Of a stretch of 64,000 bases of DNA, positions 50,279 to 59,459 are shown piece by piece. The first letter of the stretch is position 1, and each line of letters opens with the position of its first letter. The notes beneath the pieces were generated by a model that was not told where the DNA came from, ran no database searches, and saw only the letters and a program-made list of their open reading frames with translations. The translations under genes were made by a program, and so were the position numbers. This DNA is from Elusimicrobium minutum Pei191. Lineage in GTDB: Bacteria > Elusimicrobiota > Elusimicrobia > Elusimicrobiales > Elusimicrobiaceae. The DNA lies in assembly GCF_000020145.1 (NCBI RefSeq), contig NC_010644.1:744001-808000 (forward strand), written 5' to 3'.

Positions 50279-51637
50279 TTATTTAACTAAGTTTTTTATA
50301 TTTTCCGGCACATTGACAGCCGCTTTTAGCAAGAATGGCTTTTTGGCGATTTCTTTGGCAAAAAGCTCATCTCTTAATTTGTTGCGGTAGTTCTTATCTT
50401 CAAAGATATATGTGTATTTTGTGTGAACGTCATACCTGTTTTCAAGTATAGCCACAATATCCTCAACGCCTACAATTTCCTCATCGGTAGGAATAACAAA
50501 GGATTTTACCTTGCTGTTTGGTGCTGTAATTTCGCTTTCGGCGTTTTTGGTAAGGGCGGAAAAGTTTTTGTCATGATCATATTCAAGGCCCATATATTCA
50601 AGGTCTCTAAGCGCTTTTTCTCTTATTACCGGGCCTCTTTCACCTACGCCCGCTGTCCAAACAACGGCGTCAACACGGCCTAAAGCGGCGGCGTAAGCAC
50701 CAATGTATTTTTTAATGCGGTAAGATTCCATATCTACCGCAAGTTGGCAGCGCTGGTCACCCGCTTCGGCGGCAAGCTCTACGTCACGTCTGTCCGCTGA
50801 TTTGCCTGAAACGGCCAAAACGCCCGATCCTTTATTTAAAGTATTGTACATATCATCAGGTGATACACCTGTTTTAGACATTACATAAAAAGGAATAGCG
50901 GGGTCAATATCGCCTGATCTCGTGCCCATAACAAGGCCTTCAAGCGGGGTTAAACCCATGCTTGTGTCAAAGCATTTGCCTTCTTTAACAGCGGTTATGC
51001 TTGCGCCGTTGCCAATATGGCAGACAATAACGTTAACTTCATTTGATTTTTTGCCTAAAAGAACAGCAGCTCTTTTAGCGCAATATAAAACCGATGAACC
51101 GTGAAAGCCGTACCTTCTTACTTTTAAGTCCGTATACCATTCATACGGTAAAGCGTACATAAAAACATGGTCAGGCATTGTTTGGTGAAACGCGGTATCC
51201 ATAATACAAATGTTTTTAACGCCGGGAATAATTTTTTGAGCCGCTTCTATACCCATAATGTGCGCAGGATTGTGAAGGGGGGCAAGGTCGGAAATTTCTT
51301 TAAGTTCTTTCATAACAGCGTCGTCAACAAGCACTGATTTTGCGAATTTGCCGCCGTGAACTATGCGGTGCCCAACAGCCGAAATAAGTTTAACATCATT
51401 TATAACGCCGTATTCTTTATTGATAAGGGTATCTACAACTAACTTAACGGCTTCCGTATGGTCTTTACATTCCTTTTCAAAAGAAACTTTATCTTTGCCG
51501 GGGCGTTCATGGGTAATCGCAGTGCCGGGCATTGTAACCCTTTCAACAAGGCCGGCGGCCAGACTTTCTTTTCGGGCCCAGTCGTAAACGCTGTAGCGTA
51601 CGGATGAACTGCCGCAATTTAAAAACAATATTATCAT
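50279..51637 (-). CDS. ackA: acetate kinase
   Basis: The 452-residue enzyme interconverts acetate + ATP and acetyl phosphate, giving ATP in fermentation. LFLNCGSSSVRYSVYD at the start (usually NAGSSSLK), GHRIVHGG near residue 88, MDTAFHQTMP near 145, RRYGFHGSS near 172, CHIGNGASI near 204 and MGTRSGDIDPAIPF near 235 identify it. It exceeds the usual ~400 residues: after the normal IPTDEE region a ~50-residue tail (VHTKYTYIFEDKNYRNK onward) follows. No pta is adjacent. Confidence 0.95.
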   Translation of the reverse strand: MIILFLNCGSSSVRYSVYDWARKESLAAGLVERVTMPGTAITHERPGKDKVSFEKECKDHTEAVKLVVDTLINKEYGVINDVKLISAVGHRIVHGGKFAKSVLVDDAVMKELKEISDLAPLHNPAHIMGIEAAQKIIPGVKNICIMDTAFHQTMPDHVFMYALPYEWYTDLKVRRYGFHGSSVLYCAKRAAVLLGKKSNEVNVIVCHIGNGASITAVKEGKCFDTSMGLTPLEGLVMGTRSGDIDPAIPFYVMSKTGVSPDDMYNTLNKGSGVLAVSGKSADRRDVELAAEAGDQRCQLAVDMESYRIKKYIGAYAAALGRVDAVVWTAGVGERGPVIREKALRDLEYMGLEYDHDKNFSALTKNAESEITAPNSKVKSFVIPTDEEIVGVEDIVAILENRYDVHTKYTYIFEDKNYRNKLRDELFAKEIAKKPFLLKAAVNVPENIKNLVK

Positions 51638-51830
51638 TTACATTATCCTCTCTATTATATGGTAAAACTATACGTTATAAAACCGTGTAGATCCGCAGTT
51701 TTTATAAAAATTTGTAGGGAAAAACAGACGCATATGCCGCGAGCGGCCCTTAAATATATTCTAATTATATCAAAATAAGAAAACTCCCGCTCATACGCTT
51801 TTTATGTTTTTAACGGCTATTTTAATAAAA

Positions 51831-51865
51831 AAACAAACCCTTTGATTTTTTCAAAGGGTTTGTTT
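51831..51865 (-). terminator. terminator after the DUF885 gene
   Basis: AAACAAACCCTTTGA pairs perfectly with TCAAAGGGTTTGTTT around five T; the U run is on the minus strand. The stretch 51638-51830 between it and ackA shows only the AT-rich ackA promoter region. Confidence 0.95.
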
Positions 51866-51870
51866 TAATG

Positions 51871-53637
51871 TTATAAATCAGCTGTTGGTTTATAGACTTT
51901 TAAGCCTGGCCTTTTCTCTTTTTTATATTCTTCCATAAGTTCTGAATCTAACATAGACAGCGGTATTTTACCTATGGTAAATATTTTATTATGGAAACTG
52001 GCCAAACTGAAATCTTTGCCGAATATGGTTTCATATTTTGAGCGCTGGCGTTTAATTTCCTCATAGGCGGCAAGCTCGGCAACTACTTGTCCGGGGTTAA
52101 AAGCTATTTGGCGTGTCATTATTTCCGCTTCCTCTTTCTTTATACCCTGGGAAACTATAAATAAAGCCGTTTCATCATAATCAAGCTGTTTTGTGTTATA
52201 TTTTATATCGGCCAAGGCTTTTACCGCGCGCGCGTAATCTTCATAGGAGAGATACAAAGCATCTTCCTTAGAACTTAAATAGCCTACTTCAAAAGCCAAA
52301 TGTTTTGCATATACGGCCCAGCCGTCAACCATAGCGTTTGACGCTAAAATACGTCTTATTGGTTTTGTGTCATAGGAATAAGAATAAAACATTTGTCTGC
52401 CGGGAACAACGCTTTCCGTTACAAGCATTTTTATTCTGCTCATGTTAAAGTTCTTATTTATATGGCTTGTTCTTGCCCTAGGGTTATCTTGCGGGGTGTA
52501 AATAAACAATGTCCCTATTAAATTATGTTCAATGCCGTAAGGAGGCAGAAACATATATACCGGGTTTAAGAATGACGGATACTGCGGCATATGGTTAACA
52601 AACACACGCATTTCCGAAGCGGGCAAAACGCCTTTCATGGCCTTGTTGGCGTTTTCAATTTCATCTCCCACCGTTTTTAAAAGATAGGGGTAATCGGGCG
52701 CCGTTTTATCTTTTGCTTCAATATTGTAAAAATCTTTTATTTCAGCTTTTTCTTTGCCGGTTATAGCGCTTATCATAAGAATAAGATTACTCTTACTTTT
52801 CTTTATTGCGGCTTCAGCTGTTTTGGTAAGTTCCTCGGGCGTTTTATCCAAATGCAGGCTGTTTTTTAACAAAATTCTGTAGTCTGAATCGTTTTTGTTT
52901 GTTACTTTTTTAGCGTTTTCGTTAAGCGCTTTGATATAGTTAAAAAACTCTCTCAAGGCGGCTTTCTTGGCGTTTAATAAAAGCTGGAGCTTAGTTCTGT
53001 CAACAGCGTCGTCGGCGTTTTTCTTTAAAAAATCTTCATAATCGGATATTGACGTATAAGCGGCGTAAGCTTTATTAATTGCCAAAGCGGACTCTGTTTT
53101 TGAAGCGGAGGGGATATTGTTAACCCCTGCTATAAAAACATCGGGCAGTTTTGTAAGCCTGGGTTGAACTTCTTTAAACTGTCTTATAGAGTTAATCTGC
53201 TTAAGCATTATGTCGTAAACAGCGTCCTGCGCCTCAAGATAATAAAGGGGGCTTGTTTCGAAAAGTCTTTTATTTAAAAGGTAGTTGTCAAAAGCCAATG
53301 TTCTTGAAATAATTTCATAGTCCGTTTTTTCGGAATGGGTTAATTTTTTCTTTTTAACTTTGCTTAATTTTACTTTTATCTGGGCTAAGGCGTCACGTCT
53401 CTGTCCGTCTGCTTTTTGGCTTCTTTCATCAAGCATAGTATTGGCTATTTCAAAACCTGCCCTGGTAGCTCTTTCAGGGTAAAGCGTTTCCAACATGACC
53501 ATATAAGAATTAGTTATTTCAAAAAGAGCGTATTTGCCCATCATGCTGTTTATCTCTTTATCCAAATCAGCGGCAAACAAAGGAGCCCCTAAAAAAAATA
53601 AAACACAAAAATAAAAAATCTTTTTCATTATATCCAC
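51871..53637 (-). CDS. secreted DUF885-family protein without the zinc motif
   Basis: The 588-residue protein has a signal peptide (residues ~4-22, ending LFAAD) and a DUF885 fold, helical throughout. The C-terminal landmarks of the family are present but altered: where active members have HEAxPGH, this reads VTESVVPGRQMFY near 412; EGWALYAE appears as DGWAVYAKHLAFEVGY near 440. Loss of both motif His residues argues against a zinc peptidase. DUF885 members are often annotated as lipoprotein-type carboxypeptidases. An in-frame MK start four codons in (MKKIF) is a good alternative. Monocistronic. Confidence 0.78.
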   Translation of the reverse strand: MDIMKKIFYFCVLFFLGAPLFAADLDKEINSMMGKYALFEITNSYMVMLETLYPERATRAGFEIANTMLDERSQKADGQRRDALAQIKVKLSKVKKKKLTHSEKTDYEIISRTLAFDNYLLNKRLFETSPLYYLEAQDAVYDIMLKQINSIRQFKEVQPRLTKLPDVFIAGVNNIPSASKTESALAINKAYAAYTSISDYEDFLKKNADDAVDRTKLQLLLNAKKAALREFFNYIKALNENAKKVTNKNDSDYRILLKNSLHLDKTPEELTKTAEAAIKKSKSNLILMISAITGKEKAEIKDFYNIEAKDKTAPDYPYLLKTVGDEIENANKAMKGVLPASEMRVFVNHMPQYPSFLNPVYMFLPPYGIEHNLIGTLFIYTPQDNPRARTSHINKNFNMSRIKMLVTESVVPGRQMFYSYSYDTKPIRRILASNAMVDGWAVYAKHLAFEVGYLSSKEDALYLSYEDYARAVKALADIKYNTKQLDYDETALFIVSQGIKKEEAEIMTRQIAFNPGQVVAELAAYEEIKRQRSKYETIFGKDFSLASFHNKIFTIGKIPLSMLDSELMEEYKKEKRPGLKVYKPTADL

Positions 53638-53770
53638 CTATTATATTGATAACATATAAAACATATACATTATTACAATTTTTTTACAAAAAAGAAAGTT
53701 TATCTCTATTTTAACAACTTAACAGAGGTTACTTATTGAAGCCAAATATATAAATAGAAATAGGACTTTT

Positions 53771-53799
53771 TTGAAATAGCGGATATTTTTTAGTATAAT
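53771..53799 (+). promoter_or_regulatory. promoter of the tRNA-Lys gene
   Basis: TTGAAA, 17 nt, TATAAT, with the tRNA starting 15 nt further on. Confidence 0.8.
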
Positions 53800-53813
53800 A
53801 AATACATCTGAAA

Positions 53814-53886
53814 GGGCTATTAGCTCAGTTGGTAGAGCAGACGCCTCTTAAGCGTAAGGTCACAGGTTCGAACCCTGTATAGCCCA
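53814..53886 (+). tRNA. tRNA-Lys (CTT)
   Basis: GGGCTAT/ATAGCCC acceptor stem, D-arm GCTC/GAGC, anticodon loop CTCTTAA giving CTT, T-arm ACAGG-TTCGAAC-CCTGT, discriminator A. CCA is not encoded, in contrast to the tRNA-Met gene at 13641. Confidence 0.96.
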
Positions 53887-53978
53887 TATTCTTTCTTAAA
53901 ACAATTAATAAGATTGAAGTTAAAATACCTCTTAGGATTTATATTGCGTGAGGGGAGAGACACTCTTCTCGGATTTTA

Positions 53979-54060
53979 GGACGGATGGCGGAATTGGTAT
54001 ACGCGTACGGCTTAGAACCGTATGGAGCAATCCTTGAGGGTTCAAGTCCCTCTCCGTCCA
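53979..54060 (+). tRNA. tRNA-Leu (TAG)
   Basis: GGACGGA/TCCGTCC acceptor stem, anticodon loop CTTAGAA giving TAG, a class II long variable arm (TGGAGCAATCC), T-arm GAGGG-TTCAAGT-CCCTC, discriminator A. CCA is not encoded. It precedes tig by 56 nt. Confidence 0.95.
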
Positions 54061-54116
54061 TTTATTAAAAAGATTTAAGTATTTATATTAGTATCAAAGC
54101 AGCAATAGGAGATAAA

Positions 54117-55397
54117 ATGGCTACGTTTACAAAGGCCGAAGCCGGTGAAGTCAAGGCCAAGCAGTTAAGCAAAGAAAATTGTGAAATCAAATTGAGCGTT
54201 GAAGCTAACGCTAAACTTGTAAATAAATGTTTTGAAGACGCGCTGGTGCAGGTTCAAAGCCGCGCGCAAATGCAAGGTTTTAGAGCGGGTAAAGTTCCTT
54301 TACAGCTTGTAAAACAGAATTTTCCTTCACATATTAAGGAAAGAGCGATAGATTTTATTATAAGAGCCGGCGTTGCCAAAGCTTTGGAAATTGAAAAAAT
54401 AAACCCCGTAACGGTTCCTACGCTTACTAAAGCCGATTTTAACGCTTTGGAAGAATCCAAGCCCTTCTCTTTTGAATGTTTGGTTGAAGTAGCGCCTGAG
54501 TTTGAGCCTAAAAATTACACAGGCATAAAAATCGCCAAAAAGGCGGATACGGTTACCGATAAAGAAGTTGACGCCAGAATTCAAGAAATTCTTGAGCATA
54601 ATTCCCGCTTGGAAGAAGACGCCGAAGGCGTTATCACGGACAATGTGTTCGCGGTAGTAGGTTATGACGCTATTAAAAACGGCGAAAAAGATTTTAAACT
54701 TTCAGCCGACAGTGAGCTTATTGATATGTCCGCCCCGCAGACTGTTGTCGGTTTAGCTGAAGCTGTTAAAGGCGCTAAAAAAGGCGATTTAAAAGAATTT
54801 ACGGCTAAAGTAGGCGAGGATGACGTTACCTTTAAAGTAACAGTGCAGGAAATCAAAAAGAAAGTGCTTCCCGCGCTTGACGAAACGTTTGCCAAAGACA
54901 TGGGTTTTGACTCAATAGACGCGCTTAAAACAAAAGTTAAAGAAACAATGGAAAAAGACGCTAAAGCCGACTCAGAAAGAGATGTCATAATTCAAATTGA
55001 AAACCAATTGGTAGAACATAACTCATTTGCGCTTCCCAAAGGTTTAGTTGAAGAGCAGCTTAACTCAACGGTTGACGGTTTCTTACAACGCTACGGCGGA
55101 CAAAACGCTAAAGACATTCCCGCCGCGCAAAGAAAAGAACTTGCCGACAGAATGAGAGAAAACGTTGAAAAAGATTTAAGGATAGGCTACCTTGTACACG
55201 CCATAGCCAAAAAAGAAAATATTGAGGCTAACGAAGCGGACTGGCAAAAAGAACTGGATAAATCCTTAACGGAAAACAAGAAAGAAGAAGCCGCTAGAAT
55301 CAAAGGGTTTTTCAAAGATAGAAAAGAACATATTCTTGCCACGATTACGGAAAGAAAAGTATTTGATTTCTTAAAAGAAAAAGCCGAAATTAAATAA
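54117..55397 (+). CDS. tig: trigger factor (ribosome-associated chaperone, PPIase)
   Basis: The 426-residue protein binds ribosomal L23 and assists nascent chains. The N-terminal ribosome-binding signature appears as MQGFRAGKVPLQLVKQNF near residue 52 (family GFRxGKxP). A PPIase-like domain spans about 150-240 (DNVFAVVGYDAIKNGE; the active-site region is divergent), and the C-terminal chaperone arms are helical and Lys/Glu-rich. AGGAG precedes ATG. It lies just after tRNA-Leu; the usual clpP-clpX partners do not follow. Confidence 0.94.
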   Translation: MATFTKAEAGEVKAKQLSKENCEIKLSVEANAKLVNKCFEDALVQVQSRAQMQGFRAGKVPLQLVKQNFPSHIKERAIDFIIRAGVAKALEIEKINPVTVPTLTKADFNALEESKPFSFECLVEVAPEFEPKNYTGIKIAKKADTVTDKEVDARIQEILEHNSRLEEDAEGVITDNVFAVVGYDAIKNGEKDFKLSADSELIDMSAPQTVVGLAEAVKGAKKGDLKEFTAKVGEDDVTFKVTVQEIKKKVLPALDETFAKDMGFDSIDALKTKVKETMEKDAKADSERDVIIQIENQLVEHNSFALPKGLVEEQLNSTVDGFLQRYGGQNAKDIPAAQRKELADRMRENVEKDLRIGYLVHAIAKKENIEANEADWQKELDKSLTENKKEEAARIKGFFKDRKEHILATITERKVFDFLKEKAEIK

Positions 55398-55794
55398 ATT
55401 TAAAGACTAAGCCGATTTAAGTTCCACTTAAATAAGGTATTAGTTTTTAACCTCAGGGGCCCGCGGAAGCGGGCCCTATTTTTATTGTGAAATAGCCTCT
55501 GCGTAATGCGGATAATATTTACTGTTTGTCAGCGCAAACATAAATGCTGTTAAAAAAAAAGAACTCCCAGGTATAATTCACTAGAGTTTTATTTCTTAAC
55601 AGAATTTTTCTGCCTTAATAAAATCTTCCAAGAGCAGCGCGTGTGAAAAATAATTAAAAATAGTTATTAAAAAAATAGGCCCTTTGGCCCTTGCGTTCCA
55701 GGGATTGTTTAGTGTATACTATTATTGTTAGGTTATTCTAACTTTGATAAGCAACACTTAAATATGAATTTTAAATAAAAAAAGGAGTTACAAA
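55398..55794. other. intergenic region of 397 bp
   Basis: It holds the tig terminator (55455-55486), a GCCTCTGCGTAATGCGGAT stretch like a fragment of the structured repeat at 23325, a GGCC-CTTT-GGCC hairpin at about 55683 reminiscent of the upstream elements at 2986 and 26609, a GTTAG/CTAAC pair, and a possible promoter TTGCGT-18 nt-TATACT for the next gene. No ORF of note. Confidence 0.55.
55455..55486 (+). terminator. terminator after tig
   Basis: GGGCCCGC and GCGGGCCC form an 8-bp stem with a GGAA tetraloop and TATTTTTATT tail. Confidence 0.93.
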
Positions 55795-56481
55795 ATGAAG
55801 ACATTATTAAAAGCAGTTTTTATCGCTTTATTTTGCGCGGTAGGTTTTGCAACCGCCCAAGCGGGGGACATTAAAATCGTTATAGAAGATAAAGCCCAAA
55901 TACAAAAATTTATTAAAGACAACGATAAATTTTATTTCCTTACTGAATATAACTTTTGGAAAGGAACCGGTTCTGAATATATAAAAAGTTATATGTCTAA
56001 ATATAATTTACAAGATAATGTTACATATAAAAATACTTTGGTTCAATGGGACGGCGCTTTTATAGCCCCTTCAGATATAAAACAGATTATAATTGAAAAA
56101 AAATCCAGCACGGCTTATAAAATGGAAACAAAAAAATCACATCGCCCAAAGTTATCAAACTTAAAAACTTATGATAAAGACTATTACAAAATTACCGTTA
56201 TTTCAAATAATAACGATAAAAGGGAAGGAACCGTTTATTTATCAGATATTACGAATAATGCAGGCAAACCTGTTTTCGCCTATGATAACACTAACAAAGA
56301 AGAGGTTAAAAACCATTCTTTAACATATCCCGAAAGCATGGTTGTAAACGGCAATGATGTTAAAGTATCCTTAGATAATGCAGAAAAAGAACTTGAAAAA
56401 AAGCTTAAACGCAGCAATAAATCAATACTTGCGCAGAGAATGGCAGTAAGAAAAAAATACAATTTCAGCTTTTTTGATTAG
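55795..56481 (+). CDS. secreted protein of unknown function
   Basis: The 228-residue product has a Sec signal peptide (residues 1-23, ending AQAGD). The mature chain is Lys/Tyr/Asn-rich with many alternating strands (YKIIVISNNNDK-like near 135) and a basic C-terminal helix (ELEKKLKRSNKSILAQRM). No Cys in the mature part. AAGGAG lies 6 nt before ATG. It is monocistronic with a terminator. I recognise no family; residue composition resembles the secreted proteins at 1419 and 2041 but no clear homology is visible. Confidence 0.78.
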   Translation: MKTLLKAVFIALFCAVGFATAQAGDIKIVIEDKAQIQKFIKDNDKFYFLTEYNFWKGTGSEYIKSYMSKYNLQDNVTYKNTLVQWDGAFIAPSDIKQIIIEKKSSTAYKMETKKSHRPKLSNLKTYDKDYYKITVISNNNDKREGTVYLSDITNNAGKPVFAYDNTNKEEVKNHSLTYPESMVVNGNDVKVSLDNAEKELEKKLKRSNKSILAQRMAVRKKYNFSFFD

Positions 56482-56484
56482 TTT

Positions 56485-56515
56485 AAAAGCCCTCTTTGGT
56501 AAAGGGGGCTTTTAT
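56485..56515 (+). terminator. terminator after the secreted-protein gene
   Basis: AAAAGCCCTCTTT pairs with AAAGGGGGCTTTT around GGT. Confidence 0.92.
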
Positions 56516-56569
56516 ATTTTTGCTTTTTTACCGCAAATATATATATAATAAGTAAAAGCCTTTTAAATT

Positions 56570-56583
56570 AATCCAGTGAGGTT
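56570..56583 (+). promoter_or_regulatory. PyrR-binding RNA loop (anti-antiterminator)
   Basis: AATCCAGTGAGGTT fits the published PyrR-binding loop consensus (ARUCCNGNGAGGYU) at every position. CTTTTAA and TTAAAAAAG flank it and can form the supporting stem. It lies 43 nt upstream of a leader terminator and in front of pyrR itself. Confidence 0.85.
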
Positions 56584-56625
56584 AAAAAAGAGCATATGCT
56601 AAAAACCGATTTTATATTTTTTACC

Positions 56626-56663
56626 AAAACCCGTACGCTGTAACTAGCGTTACGGGTTTTTTA
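56626..56663 (+). terminator. leader terminator of the pyr operon (attenuator)
   Basis: AAAACCCGTACGCT pairs with AGCGTTACGGGTTTT with one bulge, then a T run, 25 nt before the pyrR ATG. With the PyrR loop upstream it forms a classical UMP-responsive attenuator. Confidence 0.9.
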
Positions 56664-56687
56664 TTATAAGAATTTGAGGTGAACTTA

Positions 56688-57227
56688 ATGGAAAAGTTAA
56701 TTAAAGACGGTGAAGAATTAAACAGAACTTTGGACCGCATGGCGCATGAAATATTAGAAAAGCATGAAATTGACAACACTCTGGCTTTAGTCGGTATACG
56801 CACAAGGGGTATTTACATAGCCCGGCGTTTAATGGAAAAAATTAAAAAAATAACGGGTAAAGACGTGCTTTACGGGGAGCTTGATATCACCCTTTACCGC
56901 GACGACCTTAGTCAAGTGGCCGAACAACCTGTTTTAAAGGCAACTAATATACCTTTTGATATTACCGGCAAAACAATAATACTTACGGACGATGTTCTTT
57001 ACACAGGCCGAACAATACGTTCCGCTTTAGCCGCTTTATCGGACTTCGGGCGCCCTTCACGTATTGAACTTGCCGTAATTGTTGACAGAGGGCACAGGGA
57101 ACTTCCCATTAAAGCAGATTATGTGGGCAAAAACTTACCTACCGCCAAAACGGAAATCGTGCATATAAAACTTAAAGAATACGATGGTGAGGATTCTATA
57201 ACACTTTTGGTGAAAAATAATGACTAA
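56688..57227 (+). CDS. pyrR: PyrR, pyr mRNA-binding attenuator / uracil phosphoribosyltransferase
   Basis: The 179-residue protein has the PRPP loop TIILTDDVLYTGRTIRSALA near residue 100 and VDRGHRELPIKADYVGKNLPT near 136, as in PyrR, which binds pyr leader RNA when UMP is high and has weak UPRTase activity. Start is ATG 56688, 8 nt after GAGG; a GTG at 56679 overlaps the SD and is unlikely. It heads the pyrimidine operon, directly after its own binding loop and attenuator, and overlaps pyrB by 8 nt. Confidence 0.95.
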   Translation: MEKLIKDGEELNRTLDRMAHEILEKHEIDNTLALVGIRTRGIYIARRLMEKIKKITGKDVLYGELDITLYRDDLSQVAEQPVLKATNIPFDITGKTIILTDDVLYTGRTIRSALAALSDFGRPSRIELAVIVDRGHRELPIKADYVGKNLPTAKTEIVHIKLKEYDGEDSITLLVKNND

Positions 57228-58158
57228 TAAATTTGTCTGGACTAAAAAAGACCTTTTGGGTCTTGAATACTTAACCGCTGAGGAACTTTCCCATATACTT
57301 GAAACGGCAGAAGGTTTTAAAGAAGTTTCCACCCGCGACATTAAAAAGGTGCCCGCTTTAAGGGGTAAAACCGCGGCTAACTTATTTTACGAGCCTTCCA
57401 CAAGAACGCGCGTAAGCTTTGAAATTGCAGAAAAAAGGTTATCCTGCGATGTTGTTAATATGGATATGAAGGCCTCAAGCGTGCTTAAAGGGGAAACCCT
57501 TGCTGACACGGGGCGCAATTTAGAAGCTTTAAAAATAGATATTTTTGTAATCCGTCACCATATGGCGGGTGCGCCAAATGTTTTAAGCCAATTTGTCAAT
57601 GCCAGCGTAGTTAACGCGGGGGACGGCAAACACGAACATCCTACTCAGGCATTATTAGATATTTATACTTTAAAAGAAAAGTTTGGCTCTTTAAAGGGCC
57701 TCAATGTAAGCATTATAGGCGATATTTCGCATTCAAGGGTAGCCCGCTCAAACATATGGGGGCTTACCAAATTAGGCGCTAATGTAACGCTTTGCGCGCC
57801 TGAAATTATATTACCGCACGATTTTAAGCAATTTGGCGTAAAAATAACCAGCGATTTGGACGAGGCCCTAAAAGACGCCCATGCCATTAACGTGCTGAGA
57901 ATGCAGTTTGAGCGCGATAACGCGGCCGCTTTCCCAAGCCCTTCCCAGTATTATAAACAATACGGAATAACAAAGGATCGCCTTAAAAAACATAAAAAAG
58001 ACATTATTGTTATGCATCCCGGTCCTATTAACAGGGGCATAGAAATAAGTTCCGATGTGGCCGACGGCCCGAATTCCGTAATTTTAGACCAAGTTACAAA
58101 CGGTATCGCCGTAAGAATGGCGGTATTATATTTAGTTTCAACGGCAAAAAGAGGGTAA
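57220..58158 (+). CDS. pyrB: aspartate carbamoyltransferase, catalytic chain
   Basis: The 312-residue enzyme makes carbamoyl-aspartate. FYEPSTRTRVSFEIAEKRL near residue 58 and DGKHEHPTQALLDIYTL near 138 are the carbamoyl-phosphate and aspartate site signatures; VMHPGPINRGIEI near 267 is typical. No pyrI regulatory chain gene follows, so a trimeric unregulated enzyme is expected. pyrC follows after 2 nt. Confidence 0.97.
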   Translation: MTNKFVWTKKDLLGLEYLTAEELSHILETAEGFKEVSTRDIKKVPALRGKTAANLFYEPSTRTRVSFEIAEKRLSCDVVNMDMKASSVLKGETLADTGRNLEALKIDIFVIRHHMAGAPNVLSQFVNASVVNAGDGKHEHPTQALLDIYTLKEKFGSLKGLNVSIIGDISHSRVARSNIWGLTKLGANVTLCAPEIILPHDFKQFGVKITSDLDEALKDAHAINVLRMQFERDNAAAFPSPSQYYKQYGITKDRLKKHKKDIIVMHPGPINRGIEISSDVADGPNSVILDQVTNGIAVRMAVLYLVSTAKRG

Positions 58159-58160
58159 AT

Positions 58161-59459
58161 ATGAAATATTTAATAAAAAACGCGCATGTGATTGACCCGG
58201 CAAATAAAATTGACGGTTTAAAAGATATTCTTATTGAAAACGGCAAAATAGCCGCTGTGGAAAATAAAATTGAGGATAACGCGGCCAAAATAATTGACGC
58301 TAAAGGCCTTACCGCCATGCCCGGATTTGTTGATATGCATACCCACTTGCGTGAACCCGGGCAAGAAGGCAAGGAAACAATTTTTACAGGCACAAAAGCT
58401 GCTTTAAAAGGCGGTTTTACAACAGTTTGCATGATGCCTAACACCAACCCCGCCATGGACAGCAAAAACAATTTAGCCATAGCGCAAGACATTATTAGAA
58501 AAACTGCTAATGTTAATGTTGAAATCATGGGCGCTATTACCAAAAACCGCGCGGGTAAAGAACTTTCTAATTTCGCCGAGCTTAAACAGGCGGGCGCCAT
58601 AGCTTTGTCAGACGATGGATCAGGTGTTGAGGACGATGCTGTTATGCAGGCCGCCTTTAAAGAATCCGTTAAACAGGATATTCTTTTAATATCCCATTCG
58701 GAAGACAGCAAACTTTCAGCCGGCGGGGTTATGAATGAAGGCCTGATATCTACAAAATTAGGGCTAAAACCTATTTCAAACGCTTCAGAATATGAAATGG
58801 TTAAGCGTGAAATACAGCTTGCCAAAGGATTGGACGCGAAAATACACATAGCTCATGTTTCAACAAAAGAATCTTGCGAGATTATAGCCAAAGCAAAAAA
58901 ACAGGGCGTTATGGTAACAGCCGAGGCTACTCCCCACCACTTTACGCTTACGGATAAAGCCTGCGAATCTTTTAGCGGAAACACAAAAATGAACCCGCCA
59001 TTAAGAAGCGAAGCCGACGTTGAAGCCCTAAAACAAGCTTTAAAAGACGGCACCATCGATGCTATAGCGACAGACCATGCCCCTCACGCCGTGCATGAAA
59101 AGGAGGTTGAGTTTGACCTTGCTTATTTTGGCATAATAGGGTTAGAAACGGCCTTTCCTTTAGCCTATGATGTCTTAGTTAAAAGCGGTTTAATAGATAT
59201 GGCGAAATTAGTTGGGCTTATGTCTTTAAACCCTTCTAAAATTTTGGGTCTTAAAAAAGGCACCTTAACCCCGGGCGCGGACGCGGATATAACCATTGTT
59301 GATTTAAACAAACAATGGGTATACAGTAAAGAAGAAGTGCAGTCGTTAAGCTGCAACAGCCCTTTTATAGGCAAAAACCTGCAGGGGTATATTGAATATA
59401 CTTTTGTGGGAGGGGAGCTTAAACTTGAAAACGGAACACTAAAAGTTAAAGATGCGTAA
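58161..59459 (+). CDS. pyrC: dihydroorotase
   Basis: The 432-residue zinc amidohydrolase cyclises carbamoyl-aspartate. VDMHTHLREPGQEGKET near residue 56 binds metal; MMPNTNPAMDS near 93, HIAHVSTKE near 232 and IATDHAPHAVHEKE near 305 with the catalytic Asp are family motifs. Class I length (about 425). It overlaps the L,D-transpeptidase gene by 8 nt. Confidence 0.97.
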   Translation: MKYLIKNAHVIDPANKIDGLKDILIENGKIAAVENKIEDNAAKIIDAKGLTAMPGFVDMHTHLREPGQEGKETIFTGTKAALKGGFTTVCMMPNTNPAMDSKNNLAIAQDIIRKTANVNVEIMGAITKNRAGKELSNFAELKQAGAIALSDDGSGVEDDAVMQAAFKESVKQDILLISHSEDSKLSAGGVMNEGLISTKLGLKPISNASEYEMVKREIQLAKGLDAKIHIAHVSTKESCEIIAKAKKQGVMVTAEATPHHFTLTDKACESFSGNTKMNPPLRSEADVEALKQALKDGTIDAIATDHAPHAVHEKEVEFDLAYFGIIGLETAFPLAYDVLVKSGLIDMAKLVGLMSLNPSKILGLKKGTLTPGADADITIVDLNKQWVYSKEEVQSLSCNSPFIGKNLQGYIEYTFVGGELKLENGTLKVKDA

